Assembly: GCA_910585655.1 (NCBI GenBank) | Contig: CAJUFW010000094.1 | Span: forward strand, 1 to 12,768 | Source: an uncultured Lachnospiraceae bacterium | GTDB lineage: Bacteria; Bacillota_A; Clostridia; Lachnospirales; Lachnospiraceae | DNA: 12,768 bases | Direction: 5' to 3' | In this document: positions 1 to 7,198 of the stretch, in pieces | Numbering within the stretch: the first letter of the stretch is position 1 | Layout of the letters: each line of letters opens with the position of its first letter | Program-made: the position numbers and the translations under genes | The notes under the pieces: generated by a model | Databases searched by the model: none | Seen by the model: the letters and a program-made list of their open reading frames with translations, nothing else | What the model was told of the DNA's origin: nothing

Positions 1-149
1 GAGAAAAGAAAGCAAGCGAGATCAGCTTTGAAATAATCGAAGAGGCAGCGTTTTATGGAAATACCGCGGTAGCAGATAAACTAAACATTACCCTGCCGGA
101 AGAACTGACCAAAACCGCGGCAGAAATGTTTACTGAAATTGCAGAATAA
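1..149 (+). CDS. ABC transporter substrate-binding protein, C-terminal end (TrpX-like, partial)
   Basis: This is the last 48 codons of a gene that begins outside the window; it ends at TAA 147-149. The readable tail (SFEIIEEAAFYGNTAVADKL, then a segment ending FTEIAE) matches the C-terminus of extracellular solute-binding proteins of the TrpX/COG2984 type, where a Tyr-Gly-Asn-Thr-type stretch is followed by 'ADKLNI..P'. In this family the protein is a lipid-anchored receptor that hands its ligand to the permease encoded next. The downstream permease and ATPase are of the matching COG4120/COG1101 type, which supports the call more than the short tail alone. Ligand is unknown here; characterised relatives in streptococci are linked to tryptophan, others remain unassigned. 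Confidence 0.72.
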   Translation, partial: EKKASEISFEIIEEAAFYGNTAVADKLNITLPEELTKTAAEMFTEIAE

Positions 150-162
150 AAAATTGTTTGAA

Positions 163-413
163 AGAGCCATCGCGCAGCGATTAGGCAAATCGCGAAGGCG
201 TGTGAGAGTAAGGTTTCTGAGCGCTTTTGCGAAGAAAGTTTACTCTCGTAGAGAAACGCCGAAGTGATTTGCCCTTTAGAGCCATCGCGCAGCGATTAGG
301 CAAACCACGAAGGCGTGTGAGAGTAAATTTTCTGAGCGCTTTTGCGAAGAAAGTTTACTCTCGTAGAGAAACGCCGAAGTGATTTGCCCTTTAGAGCCAT
401 CGCGCAGCGATTA
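163..413. repeat. 2.2 tandem copies of a 115-bp hairpin-forming repeat
   Basis: Units begin at 163, 278 and 393, each with AGAGCCATCGCGCAGCGATT, giving an exact period of 115 bp; the third copy stops after about 21 bp. Units 1 and 2 are nearly identical, differing mainly in two short patches (near 190-193/305-308 and 212-214/327-329). Each full unit folds on itself: GGCAAATC (184-191) faces GATTTGCC (266-273), GGCGT faces ACGCC, GAGAGTAA faces TTACTCTC, and TTTCT..GCGC faces GCG..AGAAA around a TTTT loop. A small ATCGC-GCA-GCGAT hairpin separates the big ones. The array fills the whole gap between the binding-protein gene and the permease gene. No open reading frame is evident in it. Confidence 0.9.
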
Positions 414-433
414 TAATAATGGAGTGTGGTAGT

Positions 434-1354
434 ATGATGACGATTGTACTTGGAGTGTTGGAGGAGGGGTTCGTCTATGCGATTATGGCATTAGGCGTTT
501 ATATCACCTATAAAATCCTTGATTTTCCGGATCTGTCGGTAGACGGGACGTTTCCGTTAGGAGCGGCAGTGACGGTGCGCCTGATGTTGGCAGGCTTTCC
601 CCCTGTCCTTTGTATGCTGGCGGCGATTGCTGCCGGAATGCTGGCAGGGACAGTGACGGGCTTGATTCATGTAAAGTTTAGAGTACGGGATTTGCTTTCC
701 GGTATTATTGTCATGACCGCACTGTATTCTATAAATTTACGGATTGCAGGCAGAGCAAATGTGCCGATTTTCAGCCAGGAGACGATTTTTGAAAACAGCC
801 TGTGGGAACGTATCGTACCAGGAAGCCTTCAGCCTTATTTGACGGCGATGATTCTATTGGTACTGGTACTGTTGGTGAAGGTGCTGTTGGATCTGTATTT
901 AAAGACCAAATCCGGATACCTACTGCGGGCGGTAGGAGACAATGAAGTGCTGGTGACGTCTTTAGCGAAGGATAAGGGCGCCGTAAAGATTTTGGGGCTG
1001 GCACTGGCAAATGGCTTTGCTGCTCTTTCCGGAAGTGTGTATTGTCAGATGAACGGATTTTTTGAAATTTCTACCGGTACGGGGACGATTGTGATTGGTT
1101 TGGCAAATGTTATTATCGGAATCAACCTGTTTAGGCGTCTCTCCCTTGTCAAAGCAACGACGGCGGTAGTGGTAGGTTCGGTTGTATATAAGGCTTGCGT
1201 TTCCATAGCAATTGCGCTGGGAATGGGAGCGTCTGATTTAAAACTGATAACAGCCGTCTTGTTTTTGGTGATTTTGGTAGTAAGCAGTTTTGGTAAAAGA
1301 GGAAAAAATCTACGCGGCGGGAAATCCGGAAAGGAGAGTAGGACTCATGCTTGA
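434..1354 (+). CDS. ABC transporter permease (TrpY-like, COG4120 type)
   Basis: A 306-residue integral membrane permease of the family paired with COG2984 binding proteins. It should form the transmembrane channel in the cytoplasmic membrane for a small substrate, possibly an amino acid such as tryptophan. The protein has about eight hydrophobic segments and the family-typical stretches 'DFPDLSVDGTFPLGAA' near the N-terminus, 'SGIIVMTALYSINLRI' around residue 90, and 'RAVGDN' followed by 'LALANGFAALSGSVYCQMNG' in the cytoplasmic-loop region that contacts the ATPase. I chose ATG 434 rather than 419 because GGAG at 421-424 sits 9 bases ahead of it; ATG 437 is also possible. Its end overlaps the ATPase start by 8 bases, so the two are translationally coupled. 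The hairpin repeat just upstream may uncouple its expression from the binding protein. Confidence 0.85.
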   Translation: MMTIVLGVLEEGFVYAIMALGVYITYKILDFPDLSVDGTFPLGAAVTVRLMLAGFPPVLCMLAAIAAGMLAGTVTGLIHVKFRVRDLLSGIIVMTALYSINLRIAGRANVPIFSQETIFENSLWERIVPGSLQPYLTAMILLVLVLLVKVLLDLYLKTKSGYLLRAVGDNEVLVTSLAKDKGAVKILGLALANGFAALSGSVYCQMNGFFEISTGTGTIVIGLANVIIGINLFRRLSLVKATTAVVVGSVVYKACVSIAIALGMGASDLKLITAVLFLVILVVSSFGKRGKNLRGGKSGKESRTHA

Positions 1355-2120
1355 ATTGCAGCATATCCATAAATACTATAATCCTGGTACAGTCAATGAA
1401 ATGTGTCTGTTTGAGGATTTTAACCTACGAGTAGAGGACGGGCAGTTTGTTTCGGTAGTAGGGAGCAATGGTTCCGGAAAAACTTCTATGCTGAATCTGA
1501 TTTGCGGCAGTATTCCTTTGGACAGCGGACGGATTGTGATGAACGGGCAGGATATCAACGGAATGCCGGAACATAAGCGGAACCGGAAAATCGGCAGAGT
1601 ATACCAGAATCCGGCGATGGGGACATGTCCCAATATGACGATTTTGGAAAATATGTCGCTGGCAGATAATAAAGGCAGAGCTTTTTCCCTTGGCTTTGGT
1701 ACAAACCGTAAACGGATCGAGTATTACCGGGAGGAACTGGCGAAGCTAAACCTGGGACTAGAGGATAAACTTTCGGTAAAGGTTGGCTCTCTTTCCGGTG
1801 GGCAGCGTCAGGCTATGGCTTTACTGATGTCTACCATGACACCGATTGAATTTTTGATTTTAGACGAACATACAGCGGCGCTTGATCCCAAGACGGCAGA
1901 GCGTATTATGGAGCTGACCGGACAGGTGGTAAAAGAGAAAGGGCTGACCACTATTATGGTGACACATAATCTGCGTTATGCCGTAGAATACGGCGATCGT
2001 CTTTTGATGATGCACCAGGGAGAGGCGGTATTGGATCAGGCAGGGGCAGAGAAACAGCGTGTGACAGTAGAAGAGCTGCTGATAAAATTCAATGAAATCA
2101 GTATTGAATGTGGAAATTAA
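1347..2120 (+). CDS. ABC transporter ATP-binding protein (TrpZ-like, COG1101 type)
   Basis: A 257-residue nucleotide-binding subunit that powers the permease encoded immediately before it. Walker A is GSNGSGKT (residues 39-46), the Q-loop glutamine is Q87, the signature is LSGGQRQ (149-155), Walker B is LILDE (170-174), followed by HTAALDP, and the H-loop is in 'MVTHNLRYA' near residue 207. The long insert 'NPAMGTCPNMTILENMSLA' after the Q-loop is typical of this subfamily rather than of generic amino-acid ATPases. Start ATG 1347 has AAGGAGA at 1331-1337 at good spacing; a longer in-frame form beginning at 1290 would lie inside the permease gene and lacks comparable support. It is the last gene of the unit; a strong hairpin terminator follows within 30 bases. 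Confidence 0.88.
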   Translation: MLELQHIHKYYNPGTVNEMCLFEDFNLRVEDGQFVSVVGSNGSGKTSMLNLICGSIPLDSGRIVMNGQDINGMPEHKRNRKIGRVYQNPAMGTCPNMTILENMSLADNKGRAFSLGFGTNRKRIEYYREELAKLNLGLEDKLSVKVGSLSGGQRQAMALLMSTMTPIEFLILDEHTAALDPKTAERIMELTGQVVKEKGLTTIMVTHNLRYAVEYGDRLLMMHQGEAVLDQAGAEKQRVTVEELLIKFNEISIECGN

Positions 2121-2148
2121 GGAAGCGATATCCAAAGAAATCTTGTCG

Positions 2149-2186
2149 CGCCCCGGAATTTGGAGTTGACAAATTCCGGGGCGTTT
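2149..2186 (+). terminator. Rho-independent terminator after the TrpXYZ-like operon
   Basis: A perfect 14-bp stem, CGCCCCGGAATTTG at 2149-2162 and its complement at 2170-2183, closes a 7-base loop (GAGTTGA) and is followed by TTT. The T-run is short, so efficiency is uncertain, but the stem is GC-rich and lies 28 bases after the ATPase stop codon. The loop and right arm double as part of a promoter for the next operon. Confidence 0.75.
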
Positions 2187-2194
2187 GGTATGCT
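2166..2194 (+). promoter_or_regulatory. Sigma-A promoter for the zinc importer operon, nested in the terminator
   Basis: TTGACA (2166-2171) is a perfect -35 box. A 17-base spacer leads to TATGCT (2189-2194), preceded by TGG, an extended -10 TG motif. The -35 box spans the hairpin loop and the first bases of its right arm, so the stem palindrome straddles the promoter. No Zur-type palindrome of the Bacillus kind (TCGTAAT-N-ATTACGA) is visible here, so metal control by Zur cannot be claimed. Confidence 0.65.
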
Positions 2195-2220
2195 CTCCCT
2201 AGAAAGTAGAGGTGGCTTGG

Positions 2221-3180
2221 ATGAGACAGAAACTGGGATATATAGGTTTGATTATGTTTTGTATAGCGGCAGTAGGAGCCGCTTTTTCTTATACTCTGGG
2301 AGGGCTTCGTGGTCGTGCGGAAAACCCGCAGGAACTTCGGCTGGCGGCTTCTTTTTATCCGGTTTATATTATTGCCCTAAATTTAACAGAAGGAATACCG
2401 GGAGTACAGGTGCAGAATCTGACGGCAAATCAAAGCGGATGCTTACATGACTATCAGTTGACGACACGCGATATGCGGCTGCTGGAACAGGCAGACGCTC
2501 TTTTGGCAAATGGTGGTGGGATGGAGCCGTTTTTGGAGCAGGCTGCGAAAACGCTGCCGGACTTGCCGATTATTTATTCGGATCAGGGAGTTGAACTTCT
2601 GACAGGAGAAGCGCATAGTCACGATCACGAACATAATCAGGAACATAGTCAGAAAAACGCTCATATTTGGTTGTCTCCAAAGTGTTACCAGGCGCAAATC
2701 CGCAATCTGACGGACGGGCTGATTGCTCTTGATCCAAAGCATCAAGCCGCTTATGAGGAAAACAGAGATCGTTATTTGGCGCAGGTGGAGGAAGTAGCAA
2801 AAGAGTATCAGGATGTCTTTTCGGGAGAAGAAAGGGAACCGGTTCTCTTATTTCATGAAGCGTTTGCTTATTTGGCGGAGATAGTTCCGCTAGAGGTAAT
2901 AGAGACGCTGGAGTTAGAGGGAGAGGAGCAGGCGCTTCGCGCCGGAAAGATGAGAGAGCTGATAGAAGAAATTCGTCTCCATCAAATTCGTTATTTGCTG
3001 ACAGAGGACTTAGGAGTTACAGCAGCGCAAGAGGGAACCGTGGCAGAAGTTTTGGCAAAAGAAGGAGGAGCAAAGCTTATCGCCTTAAATCCGCTGACAA
3101 AGGGAGAGAGTGATACCTCTTCCTGGCTGGATGGTATGAGGGAAAATCTGGAAACACTGATTTTGGTTTTGACGAAATAA
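2221..3180 (+). CDS. znuA: Zinc/manganese-type ABC transporter substrate-binding protein (ZnuA/AdcA-like)
   Basis: A 319-residue cluster A-I solute-binding protein that captures a divalent metal, most likely zinc, outside the membrane. An N-terminal hydrophobic signal/anchor segment spans about residues 5-27; no standard lipobox cysteine is seen, so it may be held by an uncleaved segment. Likely metal ligands are H76 (in 'CLHDYQL'), H148 (in 'NAHIWLSP'), H212 (in 'LFHEAFAYLAE') and the acidic pair E262/D263. Between the first two lies a His-rich loop, residues 132-142, containing 'HSHDHEHNQEH', a feature of zinc rather than manganese receptors. ATG 2221 is preferred over GTG 2212 because AGAGGT lies 7 bases upstream. 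The ATPase and permease genes follow, so it is the first gene of a three-gene importer operon. Confidence 0.88.
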   Translation: MRQKLGYIGLIMFCIAAVGAAFSYTLGGLRGRAENPQELRLAASFYPVYIIALNLTEGIPGVQVQNLTANQSGCLHDYQLTTRDMRLLEQADALLANGGGMEPFLEQAAKTLPDLPIIYSDQGVELLTGEAHSHDHEHNQEHSQKNAHIWLSPKCYQAQIRNLTDGLIALDPKHQAAYEENRDRYLAQVEEVAKEYQDVFSGEEREPVLLFHEAFAYLAEIVPLEVIETLELEGEEQALRAGKMRELIEEIRLHQIRYLLTEDLGVTAAQEGTVAEVLAKEGGAKLIALNPLTKGESDTSSWLDGMRENLETLILVLTK

Positions 3181-3303
3181 GCAGACGCTTCAAGGGATAG
3201 CAGACTTAGGTAACATGGGCAACGAAAACAGCAAAAACAGGCACAGAAAGAAAACGTGGATACCTGACAGAAACGCCGAAAGCGGAGGAGAGAAAAAGCG
3301 GAA

Positions 3304-4173
3304 ATGAAAGAGGCAGACAGGAAAGAAGCAAAAGGGCAAGTAGCAAAAAGGCAAACAGCAGAGATAGCAGGAAAGAAAAACAGAAAGAGAAAGATAGGAA
3401 AGAAACTGACATGGAGGGGCAGGCGTGGGCAAAGCTGCGGTTTTCACTGTATTAAAATAAAGCATATCGGAGTGCGGATTGGGACGGAGGAGATTTTAAA
3501 AGACATCAATCTTCATATTCACTGCGGGAACCTGACGGCAGTCATTGGACGAAACGGTGCCGGAAAATCTACGTTATTGAAAGCCATATTGGGAGAAGTG
3601 CCGCACGAGGGAGAAATTCTATTTACAGATTTGCGAAAGGCTGGCTGGAATCAGGAATCAAAAGAGGAAAGAAACGGGCTGCGAGTTGGCTATGTGCCGC
3701 AGTCTCTTTCGATAGATAAAAATACGCCGGTCAGCGTGTACGATTTATTGGCAGGGTATATCAGCAGGCGCCCGTTGTTTTTTTGGAAAAGCAGAAGAAC
3801 AGAGGAACAAATCCGGGAACAGCTTTCGATGTTTCAGGCGGAAGACTTGTTGGATAAGGCGATATGCGATTTGTCCGGAGGAGAGTTGCAGCGGGTATTG
3901 CTTGCCCTGGCTACGATGCCGCCGCCGAATCTGTTAGTATTAGACGAGCCGGCTGCCGGAATCGATCAGAAGGGAATTGCTTCTTTGTATGAGATACTGC
4001 GCCGGATCAAGGAGGAATATGATATGGCGGTTATTTTGGTCTCTCATGATCTGGAATATGTTAAAAAATATGCCGATCAGGTAGTGTTGTTGGACAAAAC
4101 GGTACGGATACAAGGAACGGCAAAAAAGGTTTTTGAGAGTGAAGTTTATGCGGAAGTATTTGGCAGAGGATAG
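3304..4173 (+). CDS. znuC: Metal ABC transporter ATP-binding protein (ZnuC-like) with basic N-terminal extension
   Basis: ATPase subunit of the zinc-type importer, acting on the cytoplasmic face of the ZnuB-like permease. Walker A GRNGAGKST is at residues 82-90, Q-loop Q133, signature LSGGELQR 190-197, Walker B LLVLDE 210-215 and H-loop H248 in 'LVSHDLEYV'. The ABC fold starts only near residue 50 ('CIKIKHIGVRIGTEEIL'). The first 43 residues are almost entirely Lys, Arg, Gln, Ala and Glu, encoded by purine-rich DNA. ATG 3304 is the only ordinary start in frame (a stop lies at 3265-3267), but its GGAGGAG is about 12-15 bases away, rather far. The ATG at 3411 is in another frame and gives a 14-residue peptide. 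The true start is therefore uncertain, while the domain call is firm. Confidence 0.87.
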   Translation: MKEADRKEAKGQVAKRQTAEIAGKKNRKRKIGKKLTWRGRRGQSCGFHCIKIKHIGVRIGTEEILKDINLHIHCGNLTAVIGRNGAGKSTLLKAILGEVPHEGEILFTDLRKAGWNQESKEERNGLRVGYVPQSLSIDKNTPVSVYDLLAGYISRRPLFFWKSRRTEEQIREQLSMFQAEDLLDKAICDLSGGELQRVLLALATMPPPNLLVLDEPAAGIDQKGIASLYEILRRIKEEYDMAVILVSHDLEYVKKYADQVVLLDKTVRIQGTAKKVFESEVYAEVFGRG

Positions 4174-4187
4174 AAAGGGGGCTCCGG

Positions 4188-5027
4188 ATGGAACCAGTAT
4201 ATCAGATAATGGAAGCGATACTGCCCTTTTCCTGGGTACGATATGACTTTATGAAAAATGCTCTGCTGGCGGTGCTGGTACTGACGCCGTTGTTCGGTAT
4301 CTTAGGAACGTTAATTGTCAGTAACCGGATGGCGTTTTTTTCGGATGCGCTGGGGCATTCTGCTCTGACCGGAATGGGAATCGGAGTGCTGCTTGGCATT
4401 GCGGACGCCGGAGTGGCGATGGTAATATTTGGTATTTGTTTTGCTTTGCTGTTAAATTGGATCAAACATCGAAATACGGTTTCCAATGATACCGTGATCT
4501 CTGTTTTTTCTTCTTTGAGTACGGCGATAGGCTTAATGATTTTATCTAGGGGCGGAGAATTTTCCAAATACAGCGGGCTGCTGCTCGGTGATGTGTTAAG
4601 CATTACGCCTGGGGAAATCCTTTTGCTGCTGGGGATTTTTATAGCGGCAATGTTGTTTTGGGGTCTGTGTTTTAATCAGCTTCAGGAAATCAGTATCAGC
4701 GCAGAATTAGCGAAAAGCCGGGGAATCCGAACCGGCTGGTATGAAAACGCTCTGGCGGTGCTGCTTGCATTGATTGTGATGTGTTCGATCAAATGGGTAG
4801 GGATTTTGATTATCAATGCGCTGCTGATTTTACCGGCGGCATCGGCGCGGAACCTGGCGGCAAACGAAAGAGAATATCATTTGTTTTCTCTTTTGATTTC
4901 GGTTTTTTCCGGTGTATCAGGCTTGATTTTTTCCTATTATAATGATGTGGCGACCGGACCGACAATCGTGGTCGTAGCGGCGGTGTTCTTTTTTGCTACT
5001 CTGGCTGTAAAGCCACGGGTAAAATAA
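4188..5027 (+). CDS. znuB: Metal ABC transporter permease (ZnuB-like, ABC-3 family)
   Basis: A 279-residue multi-spanning permease of the ABC-3 family that forms the metal channel with the preceding ATPase. Family hallmarks are 'PLFGILGTLIVSNRMAFFSD' followed by 'ALGHSALTGMGIGVLLG' near residues 30-65, and 'KWVGILIINALLILPAASAR' near 205-224, the conserved G..L..ALL..PAA.A segment. About eight hydrophobic helices are visible. AAAGGGG lies 7 bases before ATG 4188, and the gap from the ATPase stop is 14 bases, so the two are co-transcribed. It ends the importer operon; only weak AT-rich pairing is seen between its stop and the next promoter. Confidence 0.9.
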   Translation: MEPVYQIMEAILPFSWVRYDFMKNALLAVLVLTPLFGILGTLIVSNRMAFFSDALGHSALTGMGIGVLLGIADAGVAMVIFGICFALLLNWIKHRNTVSNDTVISVFSSLSTAIGLMILSRGGEFSKYSGLLLGDVLSITPGEILLLLGIFIAAMLFWGLCFNQLQEISISAELAKSRGIRTGWYENALAVLLALIVMCSIKWVGILIINALLILPAASARNLAANEREYHLFSLLISVFSGVSGLIFSYYNDVATGPTIVVVAAVFFFATLAVKPRVK

Positions 5028-5052
5028 AAGCTGTTAAAATCGTTATTTTTTG

Positions 5053-5081
5053 TTGAAGAAACCAAGCTTGCCCTATATAAT
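5053..5081 (+). promoter_or_regulatory. Sigma-A promoter for the five-gene operon
   Basis: TTGAAG (5053-5058), a 17-base spacer and a perfect TATAAT (5076-5081) lie in the gap between the metal permease and the AI-2E family gene. Transcription would begin near 5088, about 35 bases before ATG 5122. This argues that the downstream group has its own transcript. Confidence 0.7.
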
Positions 5082-5121
5082 AAAGATAGAAGCAAAAGTA
5101 GAGAAGAAAGAAGGAATATCT

Positions 5122-6246
5122 ATGGAGAATAGGCGTCGTTATGGAAGAATGCTGGTGAATCTTTTAGTAGCGGTAGGGGTAGTTTTACTGCTTATTTTCG
5201 TGTTGCCAAGGATCTTGATTTTTTTTATGCCCTTTGTGATAGGCTGGATCATTGCAATGATCGCGAATCCGCTGGTGCGTTTTCTGGAAAAACGGGTGAA
5301 GATTCGGAGAAAGCATGGTTCAGCCTTGATTATTATTGCGGTTCTGGCAGCCATTTGTACGTTGATTTATTTTCTGGGCGCCGCTCTTGTGAAAGAAATT
5401 CTCTCTTTGGTAGAGGATGCGCCGGAGATTTTTGATATGCTGCAGATCCAAATCAATCAGGTAGGGGAACGCCTGTATGGGATTTATGCCCGTCTGCCGG
5501 AGGATACAAAAGTATTTGTGGATTCGCTGGGCGCAGGAATTTCCACGGCGGCAGAAGGAATTTTATCCAAGATTAAAATGCCGAGCCTGGGGGGAGCCGG
5601 AAGTATGGTCAGCAGTGTAGTAGACGGTTTGCTGATGACGATCATTGCCCTGCTTTCCTCCTATTTCTTTGTAGCAGAGCGGGATGAGCTGATGCAAAAG
5701 GCAAAGGATCTGATGCCGCAGACTTGGTATCAGCACTATACTATGATCAAGAAAAATTTTTTTACAGCAGTAGGAGGTTATTTTAAGGCGCAGTTTAAAA
5801 TTATGCTGGTGTTGATTGTAGTGATGTTTATCGGATTTGAAATTTTACGGGTGAATTATTCGTTTTTACTGGCGCTGGTGATTGCAGCATTGGATTTTCT
5901 CCCGGTGCTGGGTACGGGAACCGTGCTTTGGCCGTGGATGGCAGTAGAACTGATCAACGGAAACTATTTCCGTCTGGTGGGACTGTTTGTGATTTATCTG
6001 AGCTGCCAGCTTCTGCGGCAGATCTTACAGCCGAAAATGGTGGGAGACAGCATCGGACTTAGCCCGTTGACAACGTTGGTTTTTCTTTATGTGGGATATC
6101 GTTTCGGTGGAATGCTTGGTATGATCATCGGAATCCCAATCGGAATGGTCGTAATCAATTTTTACCGAGCCGGAATGTTTGACGGGCTGATTGCAGATGC
6201 AAAGACGATTGCCGGGGATATCAACCGTTACCGGAAGGGAGAATAA
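5122..6246 (+). CDS. AI-2E family transporter / YtvI-like sporulation membrane protein
   Basis: A 374-residue polytopic membrane protein of the AI-2E (PerM/UPF0118, COG0628) family. There are two or three helices in the first 85 residues, a soluble amphipathic middle portion of about 90 residues, then a helix cluster with the conserved 'DFLPVLGTGTVLWPWMA' and a C-terminal 'QPKMVGDSIGLSPLTTLVFLYVG' followed by a Gly/Ile-rich helix. The family length is 350-380 residues. The LP.LGTGTV..PW pattern and length resemble the YtvI subgroup made in the mother cell during sporulation, but assignment to that subgroup is inference. ATG 5122 is chosen because AAGAAGG sits 7 bases upstream; the longer TTG form from 5050 would overlap the promoter. 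It is first in an operon with the aminopeptidase 45 bases downstream. Confidence 0.82.
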   Translation: MENRRRYGRMLVNLLVAVGVVLLLIFVLPRILIFFMPFVIGWIIAMIANPLVRFLEKRVKIRRKHGSALIIIAVLAAICTLIYFLGAALVKEILSLVEDAPEIFDMLQIQINQVGERLYGIYARLPEDTKVFVDSLGAGISTAAEGILSKIKMPSLGGAGSMVSSVVDGLLMTIIALLSSYFFVAERDELMQKAKDLMPQTWYQHYTMIKKNFFTAVGGYFKAQFKIMLVLIVVMFIGFEILRVNYSFLLALVIAALDFLPVLGTGTVLWPWMAVELINGNYFRLVGLFVIYLSCQLLRQILQPKMVGDSIGLSPLTTLVFLYVGYRFGGMLGMIIGIPIGMVVINFYRAGMFDGLIADAKTIAGDINRYRKGE

Positions 6247-6291
6247 AGAACAAAAAGCAACGAAGAAAAGAGATGGACAGGAGGAATAACA

Positions 6292-7167
6292 ATGTTGCGC
6301 AAGCTAGGGAGAAACGACCTCTGCTGGTGCGGAAGCGGTAGAAAATATAAGGGTTGCCATATGGCATTTGATGAAAAAATTACAGGCTATGCCAAACGTG
6401 GGAAAAAAGTGCCGAAGCGTTCGTTGATTAAAACTCCGGAGCAGATAGAAGGCATCCGGGAAAGCGGAAAGCGGAATATTGCAATTTTAGACTATGTGGC
6501 AGAGCGGATTGAGGTGGGAATGAGTACGGAGGAGATCAACCGGCTGGTTGTAGAAAAGACAAAGGAGCTAAAGGGAATCGCTGCGCCTCTTCATTTTAAA
6601 GGATATCCGAAAAGCGTCTGTACCTCTTTAAATGATGAAATTTGTCATGGAATTCCTTCCAAGGAGATTATTTTACAGGAGGGTGATATTATAAACGTAG
6701 ACGCTACGACGATATATAATGGTTATTTTTCTGATTCGTCTCGTATGTTTTGTATCGGTCAGGTAAGCAAAGAAAAGCAGCGTCTGGTAGAAGTGACAAG
6801 AGAGTGTATGTTGTTAGGGTTAGAGCAGGTAAAGCCATGGGGATTTCTGGGAGATATGGGAAGCGCGGTATATGAGCATGCGCGTTCTAACGGGTATACG
6901 GTCGTCCGGGAAATCGGCGGACATGGCGTAGGGCTGGCATTTCATGAAGAACCCTGGGTAGGGTATACGACCCGCCGGGGAACGGAAATGCTGCTGGTGC
7001 CGGGACTGGTATTTACGATTGAGCCGATGGTCAATATGGGACGGCGGGAGATGTACATAGATAAGAAAAATGGCTGGACAGCTCGTACGAGGGACGGACA
7101 GCCCTCCGCCCAATGGGAAATTACGGTGTTGGTGACAGAAGACGGGCATGAGGTGCTGGCGTATTAG
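6292..7167 (+). CDS. map: Methionine aminopeptidase, type I, with N-terminal SEC-C zinc motif
   Basis: A 291-residue cytoplasmic enzyme that removes the initiator methionine from new proteins. The M24 metal-binding set is complete: D137 (in 'NVDATT'), D148 ('YFSDSSR'), H211 ('GGHGVGLAFHEEP'), E244 ('TIEPMVN') and E276 ('QWEITV'), with the substrate-contacting H218. Residues 6-23 form a SEC-C-type CxC..CH zinc motif (C11, C13, C22, H23 in GRNDLCWCGSGRKYKGCH), a known variant in Firmicutes thought to help ribosome contact. This makes it about 40 residues longer than the minimal 250-residue enzyme. AGGAGG lies just before ATG 6292. A genome of this type often carries a second, short copy near the ribosomal protein genes; this would be the accessory copy. 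Confidence 0.93.
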   Translation: MLRKLGRNDLCWCGSGRKYKGCHMAFDEKITGYAKRGKKVPKRSLIKTPEQIEGIRESGKRNIAILDYVAERIEVGMSTEEINRLVVEKTKELKGIAAPLHFKGYPKSVCTSLNDEICHGIPSKEIILQEGDIINVDATTIYNGYFSDSSRMFCIGQVSKEKQRLVEVTRECMLLGLEQVKPWGFLGDMGSAVYEHARSNGYTVVREIGGHGVGLAFHEEPWVGYTTRRGTEMLLVPGLVFTIEPMVNMGRREMYIDKKNGWTARTRDGQPSAQWEITVLVTEDGHEVLAY

Positions 7168-7198
7168 AGGAAAGAAAAAACGAAAGGGGTTAGAGAGG

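Noticed and set aside
163..413. CRISPR-like array
   Set aside because: Only two full copies with a 115-bp period and no short repeat/variable spacer alternation; the units are almost identical over their whole length and self-complementary.
2120..2221. Zur box or riboswitch controlling the zinc importer
   Set aside because: No TCGTAAT-ATTACGA-like palindrome and no conserved riboswitch core in the roughly 25-base leader; only the terminator/promoter palindrome is present.
4202..4603. A 133-codon minus-strand open frame
   Set aside because: It lies wholly antisense to the ZnuB-like permease and its composition mirrors the hydrophobic plus-strand codons; no ribosome binding site or recognisable domain.
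5020..5050. Terminator after the metal permease gene
   Set aside because: The pairing AAAATAA with TTATTTT is only seven A-T pairs around a 15-base loop, too weak to claim, despite the T-run that follows.
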